Shown here in pieces: positions 43,137-51,575 of a stretch of DNA of 64,000 nucleotides. The translations under genes and the position numbers were made by a program. The number at the start of each line of letters is the position of its first letter. Position 1 is the first letter of the stretch. Where the stretch lies: positions 545,795-609,794 of the forward strand of contig CAVRTA010000005.1 in the NCBI GenBank assembly GCA_963724135.1, in the 5' to 3' direction. The notes under the pieces were generated by a model. The model did not search any database and was not told the DNA's origin. It saw only the letters and a program-made list of their open reading frames with translations. The stretch comes from DATLGB01 sp963724135. Lineage in GTDB: Bacteria > Actinomycetota > Thermoleophilia > Solirubrobacterales > Solirubrobacteraceae.

Positions 43137-43937
43137 TCAGTGCTCCTCTGACCACACGGGCGCTGTGGCGAACACCCGGATCGTGCACTGCTCGACGAAT
43201 CCGCTTCGGCGGTAGACGCCCACGGCCCTTTCTGTGGCATGGAGCACGACACGGTGGAAGGCCTGCTCCGTCGCCCGCCGGAGCAGCATCGTCGTCAATC
43301 CGGCGGCGACGCCGCGGCCACGGGCCTCCGGTGCAACGAACATCCCGTAGATCGATGCGACGCCGGGCGGCCCGGCGAGCGAGAGGTATGCCTTCCCGAT
43401 GGGCTTGCCGTCTGCGATCGCCAGGTAGCGGTGTCCCGGAGCCCGACCGGGACCCCAGTGGTGGTGGAGCTCGGCCACGAGGTCTCGCTCCTCGCCGGAG
43501 ATCTCCCAGTATTGAGCGGTGAGCTCGCTGTAGGTCTCGAGCGCGTCATCGCCCAGCACCTCCTCGAATGCGATGTCTCCCGGCAGGGCGGCCGGTTCCC
43601 AGTCGGCGAGCTCCAGCGACATGCAGATCATGCGCTCGACGGCCGCCAGCCCATGGTCGGCAAGCCGGCGGCCGAGGTCGGCAGGGGTGGCGCTGGGGTG
43701 CACGACCCAGAAATGCTGCACGCCGCGGGCACGAAACCGCTCGACCATCTTCGCGATGGTCGGGCCGGCGGCACCCTCGTCGATCCGCGAGCGGATCACC
43801 GCGTTGTAGGGAAGATGCCGGATCGGCGTTTCGAACCACAGCACGCCGTCCTCGTCGTGCAACTGCCCCCGGGGCCATCGTCCGAACAGCGACCACTGAG
43901 CGAAGAGTGCGTCCTCTATCTCCGCGATGACGCTCAT
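43137..43937 (-). CDS. GNAT-family N-acetyltransferase
   Basis: 266 residues. The C-terminal half is a GNAT domain with the acetyl-CoA pyrophosphate loop APEARGRGVAAGL and the terminal strands FHRVVLHATERAVGVYRRSGFVEQ. The N-terminal half (SVIAEIEDALFAQWSLFGRWP, and VQHFWVVHPSATPADLGRRLADHG) is an additional domain often found before GNAT in actinobacteria. The acetylated substrate is unknown. It is the last gene of the minus-strand permease/TrkA operon, 2 bp after the flavoprotein stop. Confidence 0.85.
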   Translation of the reverse strand: MSVIAEIEDALFAQWSLFGRWPRGQLHDEDGVLWFETPIRHLPYNAVIRSRIDEGAAGPTIAKMVERFRARGVQHFWVVHPSATPADLGRRLADHGLAAVERMICMSLELADWEPAALPGDIAFEEVLGDDALETYSELTAQYWEISGEERDLVAELHHHWGPGRAPGHRYLAIADGKPIGKAYLSLAGPPGVASIYGMFVAPEARGRGVAAGLTTMLLRRATEQAFHRVVLHATERAVGVYRRSGFVEQCTIRVFATAPVWSEEH

Positions 43938-43939
43938 GA

Positions 43940-45088
43940 TCACCCGGCGCGCATGAGCTCGCGAGCCTCGTCGAGGTCCGCGGAGCGGCCCACCGACAGC
44001 GCCCCGAGCACGCGCTGCTCGCCGTCGCGGTAGAAGATCGAGAACTCGCCGCCGGCGATCGACCCGCGGACCTCCTCGTGCTCCCACGCCTGCGCCGGGC
44101 CGACGTACTCGAGCGTCGCCCAGTCGGCGAGGTCGGACCAGAAGTAGGGGATCTCCTCGTAGGGACCGTCGTGCCCGAGCATCGCGCGGGCGACGAACGC
44201 GCCCTGCGCGGACGCGACCTCCCAGTGCTCGACGCGCAGCCGCCGCCCGTGCACGACCGAGTCGTACTCGCAGATGTCGCCGGCGGCCCACACTCCCTCG
44301 GTCGGCGTGCGCAGCGACGCGTCGCACACAACACCGCCCGTCGCGCCCAGCTCGAGCCCGGCGGCCCGCGCCAGCATCACGTCCGGGACCGCGCCCGTGC
44401 CCATCACCACCAGGTCGCAGTCGAATGCCGCGCCGGACCCGCAGACCACCCGCTCGACACGCTCGGAGCCCTCGAAGCGTTCCAGCGTCTCGCCCATCGC
44501 CAGGGAGATCCCGTGCGACGAGAGCAGCGCCGCCGCCCACGCGCCCGCCTGGTCGCCGAAGCCGGCCGACAGCGGGGCGTCCTCCATCGCCACCAGCGTG
44601 CAGTGCTTGCCGAGGGTCGTCAGCGACGCCGCCACCTCGCAGGCGATGTAGGACCCCCCGACCAGCACTACCCGCTCGGCGCGCTCGGCGTCCGCGCGCA
44701 GCGCGTCCGCGTTGCCCAGCGCGCGCAGGTAGTGGATCCCCTCGAGCGTCGCGCCGTCGACGCGCAGGCGCCGCACGTTGGCGCCCGTCGCCAGCAGCAG
44801 CCGGTCGAACGCGACCTCCTCGGAGGGGAGCTTCGCCGTGCGCGCCGCGAGGTCGAGCTTCATCACCGAGGTGCGCGTGCGCAGCTCGACGTCGTCCGGG
44901 ACGTCGAGCCACGGCTCGGCGGCCGCGCCGAGCAGGCGCTGCTTGGAGACCACCGGCCGGTCGTAGGGCGGGTCGGGGTCGCGCCCGCACACGAGCACCG
45001 ACCCGTCGAACCCCTCGGCACGCAGCGTCCGGGCGCAAGCCGCACCCGCCGCCCCCGCGCCGATGATCAGGACGTCGGCGTCAGCCAC
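43940..45088 (-). CDS. FAD/NAD(P)-dependent reductase (ferredoxin reductase type)
   Basis: 382 residues with two Rossmann motifs (VLIIGAGAAGAACARTL for FAD and VVLVGGSYIACEVAASL for NAD(P)H), the FAD-binding GVWAAGDICEYDS and a C-terminal domain like oxygenase-coupled ferredoxin reductases (HWEVASAQGAFVARAMLG, IPYFWSDLADWATLEYVG). It transfers electrons from NAD(P)H to an iron-sulfur partner. It overlaps the trkA stop by 8 bp, so it belongs to that operon although its functional link is unclear. Confidence 0.88.
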   Translation of the reverse strand: MADADVLIIGAGAAGAACARTLRAEGFDGSVLVCGRDPDPPYDRPVVSKQRLLGAAAEPWLDVPDDVELRTRTSVMKLDLAARTAKLPSEEVAFDRLLLATGANVRRLRVDGATLEGIHYLRALGNADALRADAERAERVVLVGGSYIACEVAASLTTLGKHCTLVAMEDAPLSAGFGDQAGAWAAALLSSHGISLAMGETLERFEGSERVERVVCGSGAAFDCDLVVMGTGAVPDVMLARAAGLELGATGGVVCDASLRTPTEGVWAAGDICEYDSVVHGRRLRVEHWEVASAQGAFVARAMLGHDGPYEEIPYFWSDLADWATLEYVGPAQAWEHEEVRGSIAGGEFSIFYRDGEQRVLGALSVGRSADLDEARELMRAG

Positions 45089-45755
45089 GCCCGTTCTCGG
45101 AGACGAACTCGCGCGTGATCGTCTCCTCGAGGCCCGGGTCGAGCACGACCAGGACCTCGTCCCCCGCCTTGATGACGGTGTCCGCCTTGGGGACGAACCC
45201 GCCGCCCTCCGAGCGCAGCACCGCCACCACCAGGGCCCCCTCGGGCAGGTCGAGGTCCTGCACCGCTGACCCGGCCGCCGGCGCGCCGTCGGACACCACG
45301 AGCTCGATGATCTCGAGCCGCTCCTCGGGCAGGTCGAGCAGGTGCACGAGACCGTACTTGGGCACCTCGTGCTCGATCAGCCGCAGGATCAGGTCGGTCG
45401 CCGACACCGCCGGCTGGATGTTCAGGAGCTTGAAGAGCTCGAGGTTGCGCGGGTTGTTGCAGCGGGCGATGATCCGCTCGGCGTCGTACTTCTGCTTGGC
45501 GACCTGGCAGATGAGCAGGTTGTCCTCGTCGTCGCCCGTCACCGCCACCACGAGGTCGGCGCGGTTGATGCCCGCGCGCTCGAGCACCCACAGCTCGGTC
45601 GCGTCGCCGTACTGCACGGCGTGCTCGAGCTCCTGCTCGACGGTCAGGTAACGGCGCCGATCGGCCTCGATGACCGTGACCTCGTGCTCCTTCTCGATCA
45701 GCTCGCGCGCGAGGTTCCACCCGACCTTGCCCGCCCCGGCGACGATCACGTACAC
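45081..45755 (-). CDS. trkA: TrkA-type potassium uptake regulator (RCK N + C domains)
   Basis: 224 residues: RCK_N NAD-binding domain (VIVAGAGKVGWNLARELIEKEHEVTVIEAD; ITVTGDDED-like VAVTGDDEDNLLICQVAKQKY) and RCK_C (ELVVSDGAPAAGSAVQDLDLPEGALVVAVLR ... DTVIKAGDEVLVVLDPG). Cytoplasmic gating subunit of Trk/Ktr-type K+ channels. GTG 45755 follows a GGAGG ribosome-binding site that can pair inside the upstream structured element. No trkH/ktrB is in the window, so its membrane partner may be one of the upstream APC permeases or encoded elsewhere. Confidence 0.85.
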   Translation of the reverse strand: MYVIVAGAGKVGWNLARELIEKEHEVTVIEADRRRYLTVEQELEHAVQYGDATELWVLERAGINRADLVVAVTGDDEDNLLICQVAKQKYDAERIIARCNNPRNLELFKLLNIQPAVSATDLILRLIEHEVPKYGLVHLLDLPEERLEIIELVVSDGAPAAGSAVQDLDLPEGALVVAVLRSEGGGFVPKADTVIKAGDEVLVVLDPGLEETITREFVSENGRG

Positions 45756-45763
45756 GAGTGGTT

Positions 45764-45913
45764 CCTCCGGTGGTGCCGGACGTTCGCCGGGCGGATGCCG
45801 GCGCCGTCAGGCAAGGACGCAGAGCCGAAGGTGTGCCGCAGGCACATCGAGGGTCGAGGACGCCGCCTGGCGGCGATCGGCGCCGGCCGGCGAACGTCCG
45901 GTATCGCCGGAGG
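45764..45913 (-). other. Structured leader element, copy 2, upstream of trkA
   Basis: Nested pairings between the two trkA-like genes: 7 bp (45764-45770 with 45907-45913), a perfect 15 bp (45776-45790 with 45887-45901), then the conserved core 45803-45874 with a 10-bp stem, the AAGGACGCA / GAGGACGCC internal loop and a 7-bp triloop hairpin. On the minus strand the outermost helix includes the GGAGG ribosome-binding site of trkA. The core matches 23638-23707. It is a candidate cis-regulatory RNA or repeat; the ligand is unknown. Confidence 0.5.
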
Positions 45914-45919
45914 GGCCAC

Positions 45920-46381
45920 CTATGCTCCCTCGTCCCCGGCCCGCGCGACCACCGGCTCCTCCATCCCGAGAACCGCCTTCTCGAGCTGGTCGATGGCGAT
46001 GGCGGTCGGGCAGACCGTGTGCAGCCCCTGCTCGGCGTACCACGCGGCGCGGCGCGGATCGAGGATGCGCGCGATCACCTTCGGCACCTCGAAGCGCAGC
46101 CGTGCCAGCTGCGAGACGACGAGGTTCGTGTTGTCGCCGTTGGTGGAGGCGAGGAACACGTCGGCCTCGGCGATGCCCGCCTCGGCCAGGGCGTCGACCT
46201 CCAGCGCGGTCCCGATCGTGAAGCGGCCGCCGGCCACCTCCCACGGCTGACCGAGCTCGACGTCGAGGCGCTCGTGCGACAGCGGGTCCTCGTCGAGCAC
46301 CGACACCGTGTGGCCGGCCCGCAGCGCCGTGGTGGCGACCGAGGACCCGACACGACCGGCGCCGACGACGAGCACGAACAT
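45920..46381 (-). CDS. TrkA-N domain protein (second RCK NAD-binding subunit)
   Basis: 153 residues, only the RCK_N Rossmann domain (FVLVVGAGRVGSSVATTALRAGHTVSVLDED, then DVFLASTNGDNTNLVVSQLA, then KVIARILDPRRAAWYAEQGLHTVCP). The C-terminal RCK_C ligand domain is absent. It pairs in the genome with the full-length trkA gene, a two-gene arrangement known for some actinobacterial Trk systems (CeoB/CeoC-like). ATG 46381 lies 12 bp after the permease stop. Confidence 0.82.
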   Translation of the reverse strand: MFVLVVGAGRVGSSVATTALRAGHTVSVLDEDPLSHERLDVELGQPWEVAGGRFTIGTALEVDALAEAGIAEADVFLASTNGDNTNLVVSQLARLRFEVPKVIARILDPRRAAWYAEQGLHTVCPTAIAIDQLEKAVLGMEEPVVARAGDEGA

Positions 46382-46392
46382 TGGTGCGCAGC

Positions 46393-48378
46393 CTACCGCT
46401 GAGAAGCGCCCGCCCGGCGCCGCAGCCGGTCCGCCGCCCGCCGCACGGGATCGCCGGCCGCCGGCGGGGCTCCCGGCCGCTCCTTGACCTGTCGCGGGCC
46501 GTCGCTGGGCGGAGCGGTCAGGATGACCCGGCACGGCGCCTTGTTGAGCACGTAGCGAGTGGTCTCCCCCACGAACGTGGAGCGCAGCCCCTCCTTGCCG
46601 CCGAGCACCAGGCCGCCGCGGATGCGCGAGGGCTCCTCCGCCGGCATCACGATCGCCTCGACGCCGCGCCGCCTGGCCTCGCGCACGATCGCCTCGCCGA
46701 CCGAGCGCGCGCGCACGATGAACGGGTTGACCTCGACTCCGTCGTACTCCTCCCCCACGGCCTTGGCGTGCTTGAGCATCTGCCGCGCATGCTTGACGTC
46801 GGCGTCGGGGACGCGCCCGTCGAGCGGCAGCGACATCGGGACCACCATCACCCAGATCGCCTCGATCTGCGCTCCCGAGCCCTCCTCGACGTCGTCGCTC
46901 GACCCCTCCGCGGCCAGCCGCCCCGCCGTCTGCATGATGTCGTCGTCGAGCGCGTTGCCGAACACCGGCACGAGGATCGACCCGTATTCGGCGCGCGGCC
47001 CCCCGACGCGCGTGAGCGTGTCCTCCGGCACCGTCAGTCGCTTGGTCAGCGACTTCTGCGAGCCGGCTCGGTACAGGACGTAGAGGAGGACGCCCGCGAG
47101 CATCCACAGCGGCCCGACCCAGCGCGCCGCGTCGTGCAGCGCGAGCACCGCGACGAGCGCCCCCGCCGCAATCACTGCGCCGGCGATCGCCGGCAGCGGC
47201 AGGCCCGCCACCGAGAACGGCACCTTGAACGGGCGGTCGCGGTCGGGCTCGCGCCGGCGCAGCACCAGGACCGAGAGGTGCACGATCATGAACGCCAGCG
47301 TCGCCCCGAAGGCGTAGATCGCGCCGAGGAACTCGATGTCCTCGGGCACCACGAGCGCGAAGGCTCCGATCACGCCGAGCGCGATGATCACCGTCGGCGT
47401 CTTGAAGCGCGGGTGCAGCCGACCCACTCGCGACGGGATCTGCCGGTTGACCGCGAGCGCGTAGCCGAGCCGCGAGAGGCCGAGCAGCGAGCCCACGCAG
47501 GCGGTGAACAGCACGAGGGTCGCCGAGAGCCCGACCGCGAGCCGCAGCACGTCGCGCAGCCCATCCTGGTCGATCGCGGCGATCACGCCGAGCATCGGTG
47601 CGTCGGTGCGCGTGTCGGGCCCGGTCCCGGACCCGATCGTGCTCGAGGCGACGAGCGCCAGGCCGACGTACGCGACGAGGACGGACACGACGCGCGCGGT
47701 GAGCAGTCGCTTGAGGCCCATGCGGCCGATGGCGACCTGGCCCGCGAACCCCGAGGACGCGTCGAGCGCGGTGAGCGCGACGATCGCCAGCGGGAAGGCG
47801 AACGCGAGGTCGCTGAGCCGGACCTCGCCGCCGAACTGCACGGGGTGCGCGATCACCTCCGGGTCGAACAGCACGATCAGCCCGACGATCACGAGCAGCA
47901 GCTGCACTCCGAGGTCGACGAGCGCGAAGTAGAAGAAGCGCATGAACCGGCGCGGGTCGAGGCCGCGGACGTTGATCGCCGCCGCCGCGAGGATCACACC
48001 GCCGGTGACCACCAGCTCGAGCGTCCCCCGGCCGATCGGGGCCCACACCACCGCCAGGTAGTCGGTGATCGTGAACGCCGTGAGGGCGATCAGGATCACG
48101 TAGTCGAGCATGATCGCCCAGCCCGCGACGAACGAGACCAGCTCGTTGAAGGCGTAGCGCGCGATGATCGTCACGCCGCCGCGCTCCTGGTGCAGCGACG
48201 CGCCCTCCATGTACGACGCCGCGGTGATGACGAAGAAGCCGGCGGCGACGAGGTAGACGAGCCACGTCCAGCCGTGCGCGCGCTGCGCGACGAGGCCGAG
48301 CGAGAAGTAGAAGCCTGCCGCGACGAACGCCTGGACCATGCCCCACAGCACCGGGGAGCCGAGGCGCTTCTTCATCAT
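46393..48378 (-). CDS. APC-superfamily permease with C-terminal UspA-like domain
   Basis: 661 residues. About twelve TM helices (VLWGMVQAFVAAGFYFSLGLVA at the N-terminus, GWAIMLDYVILIALTAFTITDYLAVVWAPIG, LSRLGYALAVNRQIPSRVGRLHPRFKTP) followed by a ~200-residue cytoplasmic tail of the universal stress protein fold (YGSILVPVFGNALDDDIMQTAGRLAAEG ... VIVMPAEEP ... VGETTRYVLNKAPCRVIL). It transports amino acids or, as for KimA-type APC proteins, possibly K+; the neighbouring TrkA proteins make the latter worth testing. Start ATG 48378 overlaps the small membrane gene by 4 bp. Confidence 0.85.
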   Translation of the reverse strand: MMKKRLGSPVLWGMVQAFVAAGFYFSLGLVAQRAHGWTWLVYLVAAGFFVITAASYMEGASLHQERGGVTIIARYAFNELVSFVAGWAIMLDYVILIALTAFTITDYLAVVWAPIGRGTLELVVTGGVILAAAAINVRGLDPRRFMRFFYFALVDLGVQLLLVIVGLIVLFDPEVIAHPVQFGGEVRLSDLAFAFPLAIVALTALDASSGFAGQVAIGRMGLKRLLTARVVSVLVAYVGLALVASSTIGSGTGPDTRTDAPMLGVIAAIDQDGLRDVLRLAVGLSATLVLFTACVGSLLGLSRLGYALAVNRQIPSRVGRLHPRFKTPTVIIALGVIGAFALVVPEDIEFLGAIYAFGATLAFMIVHLSVLVLRRREPDRDRPFKVPFSVAGLPLPAIAGAVIAAGALVAVLALHDAARWVGPLWMLAGVLLYVLYRAGSQKSLTKRLTVPEDTLTRVGGPRAEYGSILVPVFGNALDDDIMQTAGRLAAEGSSDDVEEGSGAQIEAIWVMVVPMSLPLDGRVPDADVKHARQMLKHAKAVGEEYDGVEVNPFIVRARSVGEAIVREARRRGVEAIVMPAEEPSRIRGGLVLGGKEGLRSTFVGETTRYVLNKAPCRVILTAPPSDGPRQVKERPGAPPAAGDPVRRAADRLRRRAGASQR

Positions 48379-48542
48379 GAGCGGATCTCCGCCCACAGGC
48401 GCAGCCCGCCCGCCGCCGCGAGCAGGACGCCGATGACGATCCCGCCGGCTGTCGCTCCCCCGCCCTCCACGAGCGTGCGGACGACGATCGCGACGCCGAG
48501 CACCAGCATCACCGCCGGAAGGACGTGCGTGCGCGCGCTCAC
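48375..48542 (-). CDS. Small two-TM membrane protein
   Basis: 55 residues from GTG 48542 with two hydrophobic segments (VLPAVMLVLGVAIVVRTLVEG and GIVIGVLLAAAGGLRLWAEI). It overlaps the upstream permease stop by 4 bp and the downstream permease start by 4 bp, so it is translated between two permeases. It could be a small permease subunit; function unknown. Confidence 0.7.
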   Translation of the reverse strand: MSARTHVLPAVMLVLGVAIVVRTLVEGGGATAGGIVIGVLLAAAGGLRLWAEIRS

Positions 48543-50503
48543 CGCACCGCCTCGATCTCCAGCGCCGCGTGGCGCAGGCCGCGCTGCTCGGCCCCGTCGG
48601 GCGTCGACTCGATGATCACCCGGCAGGGCCGGTCGGCGAGCACGGTCTCGAGCGTCTTGCCGAATACGGAGAAGCCGGCGACGCGCCGCGGCAGCGGCAT
48701 CACGATCGCCGAGGCGCGCATGTCCTCCGCCTCCTCGATGATCCGCCGCCCGGCCTGCCCGGCGCGCACCTTCTCGACGTGGCCGGTGACGCGGCGCCCG
48801 CCGGCGACGCGCGCCTGCTCGATGATCGAGCGCGCCGTCGCCTCGGCCTCGGGCAGCGGTTCCTTGAGCGCCAGGGCAAAGGGCACCGGGATCGTCACCA
48901 GCACGTGGATGCCGCGCCGCCGCCGTGCCGCAAGCCGGCTCGCGGTCGCGAGGATGCCGGCGTCGTAGCCCTCCTCGACGTTGAGCGCGACCAGCACCGA
49001 GTCGTACTCGGCCTCGTGGTCGACGACCGGCTGCGGGATCGCGACCTTGTGCGTGCTGGTGAGGTCCAGGCCGCGGCTGAGCCGGTACGGGATGTACACC
49101 GCGATGCCAAGCGCGAGCCAGCCGGCGCCCGCCGCGGCGATCACCGGGTTGAGCACGCAGATGACGATGAACGCGACGAAGGTGAAGAATCCGCCGACGA
49201 TCGCGAACAGCGGGGCGTCGTAGCCCCGGATGGTGACGTTCCCCGGACCGCGGTAGGGCCGATCTGCGTCGGGCTGGGTCTTGCGCAGGCGCGCGACCGA
49301 CACGTGCGCGACGGTGAAAGACAGCAGCGCCCCGAAGGAGTAGAGGCTGCCGAGGAAGCTCGCCTCCCCGGGGACGATGGCGACGATCGCCAGCAGCCCG
49401 AACACGATCACTCCGACCCACGGGGTCCCGAACCTGGGGTGCAGCTGGCGCAGGGCATCGGGCATCTGGCGGTGCAGGCCCATCGAGTAGACGAGCCGCG
49501 AGACCCCGATCAGCCCCGCGTTGGTGGCCAGGGTGAGCACCGTTGCCGCCAGCACGCCGACATAGACGAGTGCGAAGCCCTCGAACGTCCCGAGCTCCAT
49601 GTTGCGCACGACTCCCAGGATCGGGTCGCCGGCGAAACCGCCCTCCTCGCGGGTGAGCCCGAGCTGCGTGTAGCGCTCGCCGGGCTCGACGCCCCCGAGG
49701 GCCACGACCCGGTCGCCGGGCTGGGCGGTCTGGACCGGCAGCGCGCTCAGCGCGACGGCCGGCAGCGTGAAGTAGATCGCGTACACCGCGGTGCGCACGC
49801 GCGCGATCGCGGCCGGGATCGTCACCCGCTCGTTCTTGGCCTCCTCGGCCATGTTCGAGATCGTCTCGATGCCGGTGTAGGCGAGCATGCCGATCGGTAC
49901 CGCGAGCAGGAACTGGTTCCACGTCGGCGTGACGCCGAGCTCGACGCTGTCGATCAGGATCTCGGGTGACAGCACGAGGAAGATCCCCAGCAGCACGAGC
50001 AGCAGCTGGGTCGCGAAGTCGAGGAGGGCCAGGACGATGTTCACACGCGTCGACTCCTGCGCGCCGAACACGTTGACCGCGCCGAGCGCGACGATCAAGA
50101 CGGCGCCGCCGATGACGTTGCCGGGCGACGTGGACAGGAAGTCCCAGAAGGTGCCGCCGACATATTGCGCCGCGAAGAAGGCGCTGATCGCAACCGTGAT
50201 CGTGTAGGTGAGCATCCCCGCCCAGGCGGCGAAGAACGACCAGAACTCGTTGAAGGCGCGCCGCGCGAACGACGACGACCCGCCGGCCTCCGGGTACATC
50301 GCGGTCGCCTCCGAGTAGGAGGCCGCCGTCATGAAGAAGAAGAAGCCGGTGATGACGAAGATGACCGGCGTCAGCCCGAGCGCGTACGAGGCGACGAGCC
50401 CGAGCGCGTAGTAGATCGACGAGCCGACGTTCCCGTAGGCGGTGGCGGAGAGGGCGTTCGTGCCCAGCACACGCTGCAGTCCGTGCAATCGGCGTTCAGC
50501 CAT
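48539..50503 (-). CDS. APC-superfamily permease with C-terminal UspA-like domain
   Basis: 654 residues. Twelve predicted TM helices start with NALSATAYGNVGSSIYYALGLVASYALG and include the APC segment TGIETISNMAEEAKNERVTIPAAIARVR. The C-terminal ~200 residues are UspA-like (YDSVLVALNVEEGYDAGILATASRLAA ... ASAIVMPLPRRV ... VLADRPCRVIIES). Paralogue of the next permease but clearly diverged. First gene of a tight operon running to about 43.1 kb. Regulation by nucleotides through the Usp tail is plausible but inferred. Confidence 0.87.
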   Translation of the reverse strand: MAERRLHGLQRVLGTNALSATAYGNVGSSIYYALGLVASYALGLTPVIFVITGFFFFMTAASYSEATAMYPEAGGSSSFARRAFNEFWSFFAAWAGMLTYTITVAISAFFAAQYVGGTFWDFLSTSPGNVIGGAVLIVALGAVNVFGAQESTRVNIVLALLDFATQLLLVLLGIFLVLSPEILIDSVELGVTPTWNQFLLAVPIGMLAYTGIETISNMAEEAKNERVTIPAAIARVRTAVYAIYFTLPAVALSALPVQTAQPGDRVVALGGVEPGERYTQLGLTREEGGFAGDPILGVVRNMELGTFEGFALVYVGVLAATVLTLATNAGLIGVSRLVYSMGLHRQMPDALRQLHPRFGTPWVGVIVFGLLAIVAIVPGEASFLGSLYSFGALLSFTVAHVSVARLRKTQPDADRPYRGPGNVTIRGYDAPLFAIVGGFFTFVAFIVICVLNPVIAAAGAGWLALGIAVYIPYRLSRGLDLTSTHKVAIPQPVVDHEAEYDSVLVALNVEEGYDAGILATASRLAARRRRGIHVLVTIPVPFALALKEPLPEAEATARSIIEQARVAGGRRVTGHVEKVRAGQAGRRIIEEAEDMRASAIVMPLPRRVAGFSVFGKTLETVLADRPCRVIIESTPDGAEQRGLRHAALEIEAVR

Positions 50504-50532
50504 CTACTGGAGCCAACTCTACGGCCGATACG

Positions 50533-51543
50533 TTGCCCTACGTGGACGTCAGCGTGCTCACCCCGGTGCTCGACGAGCAGGCCCACCTGCGCGACGTCGT
50601 CGCCCGGATGCAGGCGCAGGACTTCGACGGCGAGATGGAGTTCCTCTTCATCGACGGCGGATCGCGCGATGCGAGCCGTGAGATCCTCGCCGAACTGGCC
50701 GCGGGCGATCCGCGCATCCGCGTCCTGGACAACCCGCAGCGCCGCACCCCGTTCGCGCTGAACATCGGGCTGCGCGCCGCTCGCGGAGAGTTCGTCGCGC
50801 GCATGGACGCGCACACGCGCTACCCCCCGGCGTACGTGCGCCTCGGCGTCGAACGCCTGCGCGCCGGCGGTGCCGCCCATGTGAGCGGCTCGCAGATCGC
50901 GGTCGGCGACGGCCAGGGCTGGTCGGACCGCGTCGCGCTCGCGCTGGGCACGCCGCTCGGCGCCGGGGGCGCCAGCTTCCGCTCGTCTCGCGACGCCGAG
51001 TTCGAGGTCGACACGGGATTCACCGGCCTGTGGCGCCGCGAGACCCTGTTGCGCGCGGGCGGCTGGGACGAGGACTGGCTCACCGACCAGGACTGCGAGC
51101 TGGCCTTCCGCCTGCGCGCGTCCGAGCCCGGCGCGCACGTCTGCGTCCCGGCGATGGCCGCCGAGTACATCCCGCGCCGCTCGCTCTCGACGCTCGGCCG
51201 GCAGTACTGGCAGTACGGGCTGCACAAGGTCAAGACGTTCCGCCGCCACCCGGGCGCGATGCGCCCGTCGCACCTGCTCCCGCCCGCGGTCGTGGCGACC
51301 GCCGCCGCCGCCCCGTTCAGCCGCGTCGCCCGCGCCGGCACGGTCGTCTACCTGGGTGTGCTGGCGCTCGCGGCCGCTCGCGCCGCGGCGGGGGACGCGC
51401 GGCCCGCGGAGGCGGCCGCGCTCCCGCTCGTCTACGCGGCCATGCACCTGCCATACGGCGCCGGACTGGTCGCGGGTGCGGCGCGCGAGGGCGTTCCCGC
51501 GACCGCGATCGCCGGCGCGCTGGGCCGCGCGATCAATCGCTGA
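50533..51543 (+). CDS. Glycosyltransferase family 2
   Basis: 336 residues. GT-A fold: VDVSVLTPVLDEQAHLRDVV, FIDGGSRDASREILAEL, the DxD-like ARMDAHTRYPPAYV and acceptor region TGFTGLWRRETLLRAGGWDEDWLTDQDCELAFRLR; C-terminal hydrophobic helices suggest membrane attachment. It resembles exopolysaccharide GTs such as the ExoA/succinoglycan type. TTG 50533 is the listed start; GTG 50542 is equally possible. Divergent from the permease operon; first gene of the envelope region. Confidence 0.87.
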   Translation: MPYVDVSVLTPVLDEQAHLRDVVARMQAQDFDGEMEFLFIDGGSRDASREILAELAAGDPRIRVLDNPQRRTPFALNIGLRAARGEFVARMDAHTRYPPAYVRLGVERLRAGGAAHVSGSQIAVGDGQGWSDRVALALGTPLGAGGASFRSSRDAEFEVDTGFTGLWRRETLLRAGGWDEDWLTDQDCELAFRLRASEPGAHVCVPAMAAEYIPRRSLSTLGRQYWQYGLHKVKTFRRHPGAMRPSHLLPPAVVATAAAAPFSRVARAGTVVYLGVLALAAARAAAGDARPAEAAALPLVYAAMHLPYGAGLVAGAAREGVPATAIAGALGRAINR

Positions 51544-51575
51544 GCACGAACTGCCGATGACACGGACGAACGTCC

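Noticed and set aside
45764..45913. Assignment of the trkA leader to the ydaO (c-di-AMP) or GEMM (c-di-GMP) riboswitch
   Set aside because: The conserved cores of those classes are not seen; the only resemblance is a short GGACGCA stretch and the K+ gene context.
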